The position numbers and the translations under genes are program-made. Shown here piece by piece: positions 23,781-35,614 of a stretch of 64,000 nt of DNA. Every line of letters begins with the position of its first letter. The first letter of the stretch is position 1. The stretch comes from Scilla litardierei (taxonomy: Eukaryota > Streptophyta > Magnoliopsida > Asparagales > Asparagaceae), in the NCBI GenBank assembly GCA_030789695.1, contig CM061141.1, positions 194,753,689-194,817,688 on the forward strand. The letters run 5' to 3'. The notes beneath the pieces were generated by a model, which made no database searches, was not told where the DNA came from, and saw only the letters and a program-made list of their open reading frames with translations.

Positions 23781-24501
23781 TATTTCTTAGTAACATGTGT
23801 GATAAGATCTTTGAAATCAAGAGCAAAAAGATAATGAATTGTAAGAGAAATCAATTTATAGATATCCAGTAGCACCAACATCTTGAGGATTAAGGATGCA
23901 AACAAAAATTAAATTCTGAAACATCACAGTTTTTGATGTTTTGTTTGTTTTCAGAGTATGTAGCTTGAGGCCTAAAATAGTGCAATAGATTAATGAAACT
24001 TATTTTTTCTTCTCTCTCTTGCACTCACTCTATACATATTTCCATTTGCCCCTAAAACAACTGAATACTCATCTAACAGAATGAAACTGCACTACTAATT
24101 CCCATTTACATTCCCCCATGAAATTGCGGAATATTCATTTGACAAAATACAACTGTAGTACAAATTCCAAGCAACCAAGAAAACTTTGGACCAAACAACA
24201 GAAATGACAACTTTTAAGAGCTGTTTTAGAAATGCCACAGAGCTATTTTAGGTTTGACAAAAACACAACACACATAATTTATGTCTTCATTCTTAAGGAA
24301 AGAAAGAATACATAAGCATCATATACAAAGATTGAGGACATGCATTCTGTTTAGCTTCTGTTTACAATTTATAACCACTTGAGATGTAGCATTCAGTTGA
24401 AACTGCGAACTTAACATAAAAATATAGCTGGCATGAAGATTGAGGATGCAAGTAATAATAACTTAACATAGATTTGTTTATATAATCTGTAAAACACTCA
24501 C
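23781..24501. other. AT-rich Helitron interior
   Basis: No recognisable coding or repeat structure. It could hold intron sequence carried along with the flanking exon fragments. Confidence 0.4.
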
Positions 24502-24555
24502 CTCATTATATATTTCAAGATATGAGACACACAGTAGAAACTCTCTTCCCGGAAT
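24502..24555 (-). pseudogene. Kinesin-7 motor-domain exon
   Basis: On the minus strand an 18-codon open segment reads IPGREFLLCVSYLEIYNE. It is preceded by a pyrimidine-rich TTTCTTGGCAG acceptor and followed by a GTGAGT donor. SYLEIYNE is a hallmark of the kinesin motor domain, and the PGREFLL-x-VSYLEIYNE context is that of plant kinesin-7 proteins. The usual Arg after FLL is Cys here. Exact splice borders suggest that genomic DNA, introns included, was carried in. It is an isolated exon, so no functional motor is encoded. Confidence 0.8.
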
Positions 24556-25240
24556 CTGCCAAGAAACCCAAGTATTAAAGTTACGCTCATATAGAAATTA
24601 AGAGCATTTGAAATTTGCACTATAGAACTAACAGGCAACAGCTACAACTTCAGCAGCAGTATCAAATTCATTCTTGTGTTAATAAGTATTTTCTAATTAT
24701 GCAAGTTACATGTGGCATTTAGAAGTTCATTTTTTTCCCATATTGGTGAGATGACAATAGAATCAAGGATCACAAAGCTTGCACTATCAGATTATCTTGG
24801 CAAACAACCTATGTGTCTTTCATGCATCCTGAGGGTATTCCAACAGCTCAACTGAGGGTATTCGTTTTATTTCCATCCACCTTTATTCATAAAACTGTCT
24901 ATTAGCCACTAAAAGCATACCTCTATGAAGTCATGGGCATCAGCTCTCATGGGCATTTTTTTAGACTTCAGGTCATAAAAAAATTTCGTTGCTAGCAGTT
25001 CATTAAAATTACAACTCATGGGCATTTAATGATATTGCAATGAATTGGAACGAAAAATCAATTTTAAACTTCATAGATTGACCCGTGTACCTTGAAGATG
25101 AATTGCAAAGAAAAAAATCAGATTACTTGTCACTTTATTGGGGTCTCAAAACTATTTGATTTTAGCAAAATCTGTATCTTAGTTTCTTTACTCAAAAGAT
25201 AAATTTGTTCACATTGAACAACTTCCTCCTAATTTAGCAT
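24556..25240. other. AT-rich Helitron interior with one further exon-like segment
   Basis: A minus-strand segment 24991-24921 is open, bounded by AG and by a GTATGC donor, and contains KKMPMRADAHDFIE. I do not recognise the family. The rest shows no feature. Confidence 0.3.
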
Positions 25241-28200
25241 TTTGTAATTATTCTAAATGGTCACGGTATGATAATCATATAATCGATATAATGATGAATT
25301 GCATGAAAATTGATGTGGTTCATGAAAATTGATGTGGTTCACTTTGTAGTTTTTCTTGATATCACAAAATATGATTTGGGACACTCTTAAGGGTATGCAG
25401 TGACTATTTGACCTGTGAAAGGCTTTTGAAAATACCAAACAAAATGGAGATGTATATGCCTTTATGCCTTGATTTGTATAGCTGCAATAATTTGATTAGT
25501 ATCTCATACTTGAGATACACATATATGGAATCAAATTTAACACATTAGCTAAATTATGCAAGATTGAGTTCACATAGGATATCCTGCAACAATAACACAT
25601 ATCTTGTATCTCAATTCTCAAGTTCATCATTCAAAATTTAAAATTCATGATTTACAGGATTAGATGAATGATATGCAAAATTCAGTTCATCATTCAAAAA
25701 ATTTAACATTCATGTTCAAAAATTTAACATTCATCATTCAACAATAACACATATCCTGTCTCCAAAATGTTAATTCATCATCATATCCTGTCTCAAAACT
25801 TTTGTTTCAGGATATGTGTTAACACTCTTGAGACAGAATATCAAAATTTAACATTCATCATTCATCATTCAAAAATTTGAGATAGAATATCAAAATTCAG
25901 TTCATCATTCAAAATTTAACATTCATGATTTATAGGAAATCAAGAAAGAAATTTTTGAGATAAATGAAGACAGAAATTTACAGGATATCCTCATGACCAA
26001 TAACAAAAATGAGAATATCCTCAAAAATCAGAAATAACAAAAATTTAAGTAAGGTTACTCAAAATTCATAACAAAAGTGTTAAAAATGAGATATCCTTTG
26101 TCATGAGATACACATAAATGTGTTCCTTATCTCAAAATTTAAAATGAGATACTCAAAATTCAAACTATACTTGAAATTGGAAGTTGGAATTTCAGTATAG
26201 CTTTCAGTATACTTGGAAAACAATTGCAACTTCCAATTGCAACCAAGCTTGGAAAACAATTGAAACCATTCCAAACTATTCCAAAAATTCCAAATTTCAA
26301 TTCAAAAATTGTTTTCAGTCCATTATCAGTACATTTGAATATCAAAAACAATTGACAGGATATTCATTATCACTCCATTGTTTTTTATAATGGATATCAA
26401 AAACAATTGACAGGATATTCATTATCACTCCATTGTTTTTGACAGAATATCAAAAACAATTGACAGGATATCCATTTGAATATCAAAAACAATTTTCAGT
26501 CCATTATCACTCATTTGACTATCAAAAACAATTGAATTTCAATTGCAATTTCAATTCAAAATTATACTGAAATTGTTGAATCCAAAAATGAATATCCTGT
26601 CAAAGTTTGAAATTATACTAATTTTGAATGGACTAATTATGAATAAACTGTCAAAAATTGAATGGACTAATTATGATAATGGACTAAGTACGATGGACTA
26701 ATTATGAATAATGAATATCCATTATCAAAATTTTTGACAGGATAATTTTGAGAATGATGTGATAATGGACTAATTATGAATAAACCAAGCTTGTAAATTC
26801 AATTTGAGTACAAATTTGTAAATTCAATTTGTAAATTCAATTTGTACTCAAATTTGTACTCAAGTTTGTAAATTGAATTTGTACTCAAATTTGTACTCAA
26901 ATTTGTAAATTTGTAAACTCAATTACTGAGTTTGAGTAAAAATTTGTAAATTTGTAAATTGAATTTGTAAATTTACAAAACTCATAGTTTGTAAATTGAA
27001 TTTGTAAATTTACAAAATTTGTACTCAAAAAAATTTGCACTCAAAATTGACTTTGTAAATTGAATTGGTAGATATCTGAGAAATTGAATTCAGTATCTTA
27101 CTTTATGTTATCAAATGAAAATCATGTTTGGGATATCTACAAATTGGATATTTCATAAGTTAATTTGCACTCTCAAGCTCGGTTTTTTGCACTCTCAAGC
27201 TTAGTTGATATCCCAAACAGGATATTAACAAAACTGGTTTATATTAACAATTTCTCAGCATCTAGAGTTCATATTGAGTGATAGTGCAAATTGGATATGA
27301 ATTTTTGATATAAGCAGCTTGAATTTTCCAACTTGAATGGCAGTGTGGAACATTCATTTCATATTAGTTGCTCATTTCAGTTTGCAAAAAAAACATGGAG
27401 AAATCAGTTTGGGATAGCTAATTGATAACCTGATTGGGTTAATAAAAAACTGAATTGAAGTTCACATAAAGTTTAAATTGGGATATCAAGATCAGGATAT
27501 AAGCATCTTGAGTTCACATAAAGTTAAATGAATTCATTTGCTCATTTCAGTTTGCAAAAAAAACATGGAGAAATCAGTTTGGGATATCTACAAATATACT
27601 CCCTAGCATTATCAGGATATAATGTATTCACCCAGTACAAAATCCACAAAGTACACATAGTTCAAACAGTTGATGAACACTGGAATATTGAGTTAATATT
27701 GAGTGATAGTGCAAAATCCTCAACAGTTGATGAACACTAGAATTTTCAAACTAAACCAAACTAAACCTCAAAGTACACATATTTCAAACTAAACCAAACT
27801 GAAATAAGATTGTGCAAACTGAAAAAACATGATTTTCAACAAAGACTCAAAGATTTCAGTACATCAATAATCTCTACACATGACACATTTGCATTCCCCC
27901 TGCAAAATCTCACCTCTGAGGTTTTCAAACTTAATTAAGTCAGATAATCCTATAACTAAAATCATATCAATGTTTTCAAACTTAAGTTGAGAGATATAGA
28001 TGAAATGCTCATTTAGTATTCATTATAATGAGGTGAGAGATATTAAAATTTCACTAAAATATAGCCTTCAATTCATGTTGCATTTCAGTGTCATGCAAAA
28101 ATGATATTTAACAACCAATCTCACCTATCTTTAGCATATCATCAAATACCATATCTTTAGCATATCATCAAATACCATATCTTTAGCATATCTTTAGCAT

Positions 28201-29227
28201 ATCATGGACAATAAAAAAACATGGACAATAAAAAAATTTATTGTATTCTCACCTATCTTTAGCATATCATCAAATACCATATCAACATTGACAAAAATTT
28301 TAAATATTCTCACGGAAATATTATTCAACTTGCAATATAGAAAAAAACCTCATTTTTCAGTTGGTTTAAACAAAGCTGCCTTGAAAAACCCTCATTATTC
28401 AACTTGCAATAAACAGAGAAATGATTCATAACAATAAAAGCAAGCTCATTCTTAAGCAATATAAATGATTCATAACCACCAATTCTCTTATCCAAGCAAC
28501 TTGCTTTTATGGTTATCCATTATATTTGCAATTCATCATGTATAAGCAACTTCAGGTTATCCATTATATTTATGTAAGAATGATCTATTATCCAATTACA
28601 CATAACACCCAATTACACATAAACATAACACCCAATTTATATGTGTAATTACACATAAATTCAGCCCTAAATGAGTGAAGCAAATATTAGAAGCATGTCA
28701 ATTACATATGCAATAACATGGCAATGACAGGATTAGTGGTGTGACAGGATTTTGGAAATTTGCATGAAAGTGTCCTGTTAAAAAATAACCAAAATGAAGC
28801 AAATCAGCAAGCTCTCATCCAAAATTAAAATTTTCATTAACAAATTAAAAAAATCATCAAGCTCTGATCAAGCTCTTATCAGCAAGCTCTTATCATTAAC
28901 AAATTAACAAATTCATATTAAAAAAAATCTTCACAGGACACTGTCATGCAAAAATGAAGAGCTTATCAAAATGATTTGTTTAAAATCCTGGCAATGCATT
29001 GTCATGTGAAATGATTTGGTTTTATCACATTGTTTGAAATCCTGGCAATGGCAATGCATTTCTGAAATGAATTTGCCAAACTATCACATTGTTTGAAATC
29101 ATGGCAATGGCAATGCATTTCTCAATGTTTGAAATCCTGGCAATGGCAAATTCATTGTTTGAAATCATGACAATGCATTGCCAGGAATGCATTGCCCTGT
29201 GAATTTGAAATGAATTTGAAATGAATG
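25241..29227. repeat. AT-rich, locally repetitive Helitron interior
   Basis: Long AT-rich DNA with several local repeat families: AGGATATTCATTATCACTCC units at 26340-26480 (about 54 bp apart), TTTGTAAATTGAATTTGTA units at 26800-27070, a near-identical block of about 50 bp at 27368-27416 and 27537-27586, CATATCTTTAGCATATCATC units at 28125-28290, and GGCAATGGCAATGCATT units at 28990-29200 that resume after the gypsy insertion at 36670. No gene seen. Confidence 0.6.
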
Positions 29228-30277
29228 TGAAACGTCTATTTTGCGGAGGCCCAAAAACATCGGCCCAAAGGCGCAGCCTACTACGCGAAATCATGGGAGG
29301 CCCAAGCCCACCAAACGAAGCCCGAAAGACACGAGCCCAGATACCCGGCTGCCGATCAGAAGCCCATCTGCGTGAGCAGGCCCGCCCGACGAGGCCCCAT
29401 AGAGGACCCCTGAATATCGATCCGACCCGACCCCGATAACGCGCAAGACACTCGCCCACTCCAGCGATAACCGTTCCCCCGATCCCGTTACCACTTAATG
29501 GCCATTATGGGGAGGTGCTGGCATGGCACAGGGAGCGGCGATGGGGAGGCGGATTGAGGGGGCACGATCGGGGACGGACGAGGGACGTGGGTCGTGGGCA
29601 ATCACGACGGGAGGCCTATAAAAGGGCTAGGAGGGCGACTGGACAAGGGACTGCATCTGAGGTAACGAAAACCTAAGGTACTCCATCAACGACCTAGTTC
29701 CCCCATTTCATCTCCTTCCTCCCCCGCCCACGCCGGTAGACGTCGTTCCGATCTCCTCTCAAGTTGAACCGTCTCCGCCGAGCCTCCTCTTTCAGATCAT
29801 TGTCTGACTTAGGCATCGGAGGAGATTTGGCCGGAACCAAGGTCCGGCCCCCCTGACGAGTGCTCTCGTCTGCACAGGAGGACGTCAAATCCACGGGCCG
29901 AGGCTTCCCCTCCGCCCCACGCCAGCCACGCATCAATCAAGACGACCGAGGCTACCCCTCGTCGTCCGACCGACCGAGGCCGAGCACGACCGTTCGAGCC
30001 GAGGCTTCCCCTCCGCTCACAAGGCGTCGAGGCTACCCCTCGTCGTCCGAATGTCCGAGGCCGAGCGTCTCACACCGGGTCGAGGCTTCCCCTCACCCTC
30101 CTCGTGGCCGAGGATCCAGATCCGGCCCAGCCGACGTGCTCCACGTCATCTGCAACTCCGATTCACGCCGCGTTGGCGCAGACCCGACACACCCGAGGGA
30201 CCCAAGTCGGCCCCTTGACCACGTTGACCGGGTAGTCCACGGTCAACGCTTTTGTAGTGAGAAAACACTCTGAAACA
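29228..30277 (+). repeat. 5' LTR of the Tat-like element
   Basis: 1050 bp starting TGAAACGTC and ending GAAACA. It contains a CCTATAAAAGGG TATA box at about 29617-29628 and later a series of CGAGGCTTCCCCTCCG / CGAGGCTACCCCTCGT units. The 137-codon frame here only reflects this repeat. Confidence 0.92.
29616..29630 (+). promoter_or_regulatory. TATA box of the Tat-like LTR
   Basis: GCCTATAAAAGGGCT sits about 390 bp into the LTR. The same box is in the 3' LTR near 36001-36015. Confidence 0.7.
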
Positions 30278-30297
30278 TCTGGCGCCGTCTATGGGAA
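30278..30297 (+). other. Primer binding site of the Tat-like element
   Basis: TCTGGCGCCGTCTATGGGAA directly follows the 5' LTR and matches the TGGCGCCGTCT-x-TGGGG class common in Tat/Retand elements. Confidence 0.8.
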
Positions 30298-31966
30298 CGA
30301 ACTGTCCCACGAAGAAGCAAACCGCACTTGCAATGGCACGCGCCTACAACGGAAAGAGACGCATGCCCCCCATCCCGGAGGAGGGGAACGGTGCACCCAA
30401 CAGCAACCTTGAGGGCGCGCCCGACGGCAATCACCCCGCCCCCTCGGCCGAAGAGACTAGCGGGTCGGAGCTGGCCACGCAGGGGCAGCTCCGCGCCCTG
30501 GCCCAGGAGACCAACGCGAACATCCAGACGTTGGTCACGACGGTACAGCAGCTCATCGGCGCTGCACCAGCCAACGGAGACGTGTTGAGCGACGGCCATC
30601 GTTGGGCGGGGGCCCCCCGCTCCTACGATCCGCTGTGGTTGATGACCATGGGAACCGAAGACCGAACACGGAGCGTCGGTTCACACTGCCCGGCTCCCAT
30701 CAGGCGAGATCACGCGCCTCCTCCCCTTATCATGAGAGGAGCCAGAGGGAAAACGAGTACACTGGGGACGAATCAGTGACCGCTTCATCTCGCCGGCCAC
30801 GATCACCCCACCACATAAGGAGCGATCTGCACCACTCAAGGGACCGATCACGGTGGAGCGGAAGCTCCCGCCGGAGGAGCCGGGAACGCCGGGTCAGCCC
30901 CGCCCCCAGTGTGGCGAGGGCCGTGGAGCCAGCCCAGCCAGCGCCTGTGCCGCCGCCACAACCGAACGAGCCTGAGGTAGGCGGGTGTCGGACCCCCAGA
31001 GGCATTCACGGAGACCGGTGCCCCCTGTCGCGGAGAATAACCGACGCGCGGGTCCCCTCCCGATTCAAGATCCCAACGCTGGGGAAGTACGATGGGATAG
31101 GAGATCCAGGGAACCACGTGATGGATTACGAGGGGGACATGTCATTCCAGGGAGCCGATGATGACCTACTCTGCAGGGGCTTTTATTCGAGCCTCTGGGG
31201 AGCGGCGAGAACTTGGTACCGCAGCCTATCCAGCCGCTCCATTGACAGCTTCGAGGAACTCACCCAACTGTTCTGCAAACAGTTCATGGCAGGGCGACAG
31301 GTAATGCCTGATGTTGAACATCTGTTTAACATAGTGCAGGGCCCGACCGAGCCGCTCTGACAATTTATGCGCCGCTTCAACGCTGAACGGCTGAACGTAA
31401 ACAGCCATCCCGACCTTGTAGTCTAGACGGCCCTAAAGAAAGGGCTGCATCATAGAGGCCTGAAGAAATCTCTGCATAATGATCCCCCGAAAGACCTGCC
31501 TGGGATCATGGCGAGGGCCGATCGCTTCATGCTGACCGAGGAGACCTTGGCCATCGAGGCCGGAAAGGCCAGACGAGGGACCAAGCGCGGCGATAGCGAG
31601 CGTCGCAGCCCCGAAGGGTACCAGACAGAGAAGAGGGCGAGAAACAAGCAGCGGAGAGAGGATACAAGGGACAGCACCCCGGACGCCGTCCTCACTCAAG
31701 TGCAGAAGGAAGAGCGCACTGATCGCCCCCCGCCGAAGGCAAAAAGAGGCAGGAAAAATGGGGAAAATTATTGCAAATACCACAAGGACAACGGTCACGA
31801 CACTGAAGACTGCTGGCACCTAAAGAAGGACATTGAGAAGCTGATGAGCCGAGGGCACGCAAGGAACTTCGCCGATGACCAGGCCCACGGAGAAGGAACA
31901 TCCATGCAGCCGGATAAAGGGAAGAAGGTCAACACCATTCAGGGACCCCTCCGCATCATAGAGTGA
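30291..31966 (+). pseudogene. gag: Tat-type gag with a frameshift and two stops
   Basis: The N-terminal part is open from about 30291 to 30779. The rest is in another frame from about 30602 to 31966, so a frameshift lies around 30640-30700. The main frame then carries two stops, TGA 31358-31360 and TAG 31424-31426. Domains: a Pro/Arg/Ser-rich N-terminal region, the Retrotrans_gag core (PTLGKYDGIGDPGNHV to SFEELTQLFCKQF), a basic linker, and a Cys-His motif CKYHKDNGHDTEDCWHL near 31775-31825, typical of Tat/Ogre gag. It would encode the particle protein but is inactive here. Confidence 0.85.
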
Positions 31967-32200
31967 GCAGGCCAGGCCCCTCCCCCCGGTCGCCGCCTAG
32001 TCAGGAGGAGATTATCTAGGTTCACATCCCTCCGACTAGCCTTATTTCCTTTTTTCCTCCAAATGTACTAGTCCAGTAGGACCTTCAAGAGTATAAATGC
32101 ATTCCTTTTACCTTTTCTTCATCTCCGACGGAATCAAAGTTTCGCTAAGGGTGTATAAGAGTGAAGACCGCCACCTCACCGGGCGAGGAGTCAATCGAAA
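31967..32200 (+). other. Spacer after gag
   Basis: GC-moderate DNA between the gag stop region and the 90-bp array. No frame. In complete Tat elements pol would start here, so the deletion of pol falls at or near this point. Confidence 0.5.
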
Positions 32201-32610
32201 CCGGTCCTAAGCCGAGGAGCTTCGCCCTCGCTGACCGACCCCTTCACCCGTAAGTTTGGGGGCAATTCCCCCAGCTAGCGCAGACGCCGACCGGTCCTAA
32301 GCTGAGGATCTTCGCCCTCGCTGACCGACTCCACCGCTCGTAAGTCTGGGGGCAATTCCCCCAGCCAGCGCAGACGCCGACCGGTCCTAAGCCGAGGAGC
32401 TTCGCCCTCGCTGACCGACTCCACCGCCCGTAAGTCTGGGGGCAATTCCCCCAGCCAGCGCAGACACCGACCGGTCCTAAGCCGAGGAGCTTCACCCTCG
32501 CTGACCGACCCCACTGCTCGTAAGTCTAGGGGCAATCCCCCAGCCAGCGCGGACGTCGACCGGTCCTACTCCGTTGCTCATAAGACTGGGGGCAGCTTCC
32601 CCCAGCCCTC
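32201..32610 (+). repeat. 90-bp tandem array
   Basis: Units start with CCGGTCCTAAGCCGAGGAGC at 32201, 32291, 32381 and 32471, with a decayed fifth at 32560. Each also holds TAAGTCTGGGGGCAATTCCC. The constant 90-bp spacing and high identity suggest recent expansion. It lies between gag and the antisense gene. Confidence 0.9.
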
Positions 32611-33132
32611 AAGAACACCAACCGACTCGTCCACTCAAGGGGCAACCTCCCGGAGAAAGGAGGCGAACGACCATCGTCAGCAGAGGAGCCGAGGTCGCGA
32701 CAACAGAGCAAGATGCGTGGAAGATTCAAGTAAGTCAATTTCATTTCCAACAATTAACCAAGGTACAAAAGTGTGTCTTATTTACAGGAAATCGAAGTGG
32801 AGAAACCTCCTTACAAATAATCCGCTCTCGGCGGACAACAAAATTCGTCACCTACAGAAACTAGGGTAACGCCGACGGAGCAAAACTTGTCGACCAAGAA
32901 CACAAAGTTGCGGGCTTAGGCGATCATCCTTGCAATCAGCAATTGTTCGCTTCGAAGCAGAGAACCGGTAAAGAGGCCAATGGAGATTGCAGGGCCAGGG
33001 ATCCATTTCGAGTAGACCTGCCCAAAGCGAAGCGGATGCTAAAAAATTTGAGGATAAAAACAAGGATGACAGGCCGGGAAGGACGACCTAGGGGGCCCGG
33101 GCTTGGGAGGATGCATCCTCGGGTGCCTCGCC
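32611..33132. other. Non-coding stretch between array and antisense gene
   Basis: Contains a decayed edge of the 90-bp repeat and an AT-richer stretch (32720-32860) that would be the 3' trailer of the antisense transcript. No supported gene. Confidence 0.5.
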
Positions 33133-35243
33133 CTACTCAGAGCGAGGGGGATCGACAGGCGGAGGAGCTTGCCGGACTCGCTCCGCACAATCCCAGTAGG
33201 AGGACTGGACGACTTCGACGATCCGGGGGCCGATAAGGCCTTCATATGTACCGAAGGCTTCCCTGAGGACCTCGAAGATCCTCTCCCCCAGAGTCCCGAC
33301 GACGCCCCTCTCCACCTCCTCCGCAAACCGTGCCACCTGACGCCGATCCGACAATTCCCTCCGAAGCTCCTCCCTCTCCAGGCGGAACGACTCCGCTGCT
33401 TCCTCAGCCGACTGCCGAGCGTCCTCCAACTTTCCCTGGAGGTCACCCACTCGTCCCTCTAGCTCGGCCACCCGGAGCTTGAGTTACCGAGACTCCATCT
33501 GGGCCTCCACCATAGCCACCTTCGCCGCCCTGGCCCGCTCGTGGGCCCTCGCAGAGGACTCCTCCAGCTCCCTCAAATGGACAGCTCGACGCTGCGACTC
33601 AACAGCGAGCGTTGAACCCTGAAAGACAAGCCATGAGCCAAAAAAGAGAGCGAAGGAAAGGAAAGGACAACAGGATAGCTAAACATGTTGAAGGATCCAG
33701 ACCAAGGAGTCTGACACCTTGTCGGCGGGGATCCTCTCGAGGAGACTGCGGTCCCGGGGGAGGACGGAGCCCTCAGCGAACTGCTGAGCCAGGGCTCGGT
33801 CGACAAACACCGAACCCCCGGGGGTGACCTCGAGGGAGGCCGAGCTGCTCGCCAACAGGGCACCGATTCCCGGTAATGGAGACGGAGACGCTACGACGGG
33901 GGTGGTTGTCAGGGCCACCGGAAGATCCCCGGCGGTCGCCGCTGGGGGCACGGAGCACACCGGACTGGAGGGATCCGCACCTTCCTTCCTCCTTTTCCCT
34001 CCATGAGGCTCGGTAGGCTCCGAAGGGGAGCGCTTCTGCCTCGTGCCGTCTCCACCTTTGGGGACAATAGGGGGCACGCCAAGCGCAGGAGGAGCAGCCC
34101 CGGACCCGTCGTTACCCCCCGCCACTTGGGCTGGGGGGACGGATCCGGCCCTTGCGACCTCCCCGGGGAGGAGACTACCAGAAGAAGAGGCGGGAGGTGC
34201 AGCCACCACCTTGCCCACAGCGGGCTCGGCTCGGCGCACCTCCTCCTCAATGGTCCGCTGAGGTGCACTTCCCGAGGTACTACCTCGACTCCGAGCGGCT
34301 CCCCGACGAATCAGCTCATCAACATTGCGGGTGAACTCGCGACCAGCCATTCCTGCAAGGGAAACCGAAATCAGGGTAAGCCACGGGGCAATCCAGGACT
34401 GAAAAAGCGACCTACCCGGAGACCACAAGACGGCCTTCAGGAGTAAGTCGTCCAGCAAAGGCCAGATAGACTTCGCCTCCAAGGGGAGGGCCGACAACAG
34501 CATGACGGCAGCCTGATCAGCCTCAGAGAGGGTTAGCATTGGGCAAGGCCGACCCAACTCCCCCCCCAACCTGTCAAAATCTGGGCATCCTCCAGGAAGA
34601 CCACGAAGACATAATCCGAGCTCCAATTCCCCGACCAGCGGGGTAGCCCGATCAGGCATTCCTTCCCCGCGCGGGCTCAGAGGTGCAACCATGACCCTGA
34701 ACCAACCGTCTGAACCTGATAAAAGTAGAAGAGAAGGGGGAGAGATGGCTCCAGACCGCGAGTGCAGCAGAGCATCACAAAGCCCGTCAGAACCGCAATT
34801 GAACAGGGGGTGAACTGGCAAAGGGGCACCATGAGGTACTCCATGACTTGAATGAAGAAGGGATTGAGCAGGAAATGAAGACCCAGGCAGAACATCTCGA
34901 CGTAGACGCCGACTTCATTGCTCCTCGGAAGACAGATCCACTCGTCGATGAAAGGGACTCGAACATCATACGGGTAACTGAGATACTTTCCCCGGATCTC
35001 CGCAGCCGCTAGAAAAGAACTCCTCGACGGCATTTTAAGGACAACCGGAGGTACATTAAGCCACACGGCAGCTGACACCACATCATCGCCGGCATAGTCT
35101 GGGAAGAGCTTTCCCTTCCCTTTATCTCGGAGGAGACGGCTCCCTGAGGAGGAACCGGATCCCACAGATCGAGGCCCGCCCCGCCTGGACTCAGGAGGAT
35201 CCCTCGCCCCTTGGACAGAGCCACCTATCCCAAGAGCAGCCAT
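33133..35243 (-). pseudogene. Antisense gene of the Tat element (Transposase_28-like protein), broken
   Basis: Starts at ATG 35243 on the minus strand. The N-terminal 188 codons contain RGKYLSYPYDVRVPF, DEWICLPRSNEVGVYVEMF and LCQFTP, matching the 'putative gypsy type transposon' (Transposase_28) family. Near 34710 a one-base change shifts the frame; the continuation runs to 33679 through a Pro/Ala-rich, basic region. Two short introns fit: 34415-34353 (GTAGGT..TTGCAG) and 33684-33619 (GTTTAG..TTTCAG). The last part is a coiled coil (ELEGRVGDLQGKLEDARQ) reached only past TAA 33484-33486. The role is unknown. One frameshift and one stop make this copy a pseudogene. Confidence 0.8.
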
Positions 35244-35614
35244 AATATGAAGATGGGAAAGGAGTTACCTTTTTTCTATTTGGAGAAGACGAGGAAACGA
35301 GGGCGGCAAGAGACTCTGAGTTTGTGGAAAGCCCGGAACAGAGGGAAGAATGAGGAAGAAGTTAGGATCAACGCAGCCAAGGCACTTATATACAAGGCCC
35401 AGGGGGGAATTCGAAATGCCTGACAGGAACTCATGGCAGGCCTCAAAGAGCCGGCGGCATTTCGAAATCGGCGCCAAGGGAAGTCCAATCGATCCGCCTC
35501 ATCATAACCTTCATTTATGACCGCGCCTCGACTGACGCGCCACTCGGAACCCCAGGAGTCACATCGGTCGAGCCGAGCTGGCCAAGGCCGATCGGCCCCA
35601 CTGATGGGGGCAAT
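35244..35614 (-). other. Promoter region of the antisense gene and 3' end of the element
   Basis: Holds the antisense TATA box and upstream DNA, then the purine tract TGATGGGGG (35602-35610) just before the 3' LTR. No separate gene. Confidence 0.6.
35385..35393 (-). promoter_or_regulatory. TATA box for the antisense gene
   Basis: The minus strand reads GTATATAAG about 145 bp upstream of the antisense ATG, inside the element and independent of the LTR. Position and form fit a plant core promoter. Confidence 0.55.

Noticed and set aside
29860..30273. 137-codon plus frame (also 36247-36660)
   Set aside because: It lies in the LTR and comes from the CGAGGCTTCCCCTCCG repeats; no conserved domain.
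32201..32610. Regular repeats that could suggest a CRISPR array
   Set aside because: Units are 90 bp tandem copies without unique spacers, in a plant retrotransposon.
34677..35243. Antisense ORF of the Tat element as a DNA transposase
   Set aside because: The family name (Transposase_28) is historical. There is no DDE triad or terminal inverted repeat, and the gene lies inside an LTR element.
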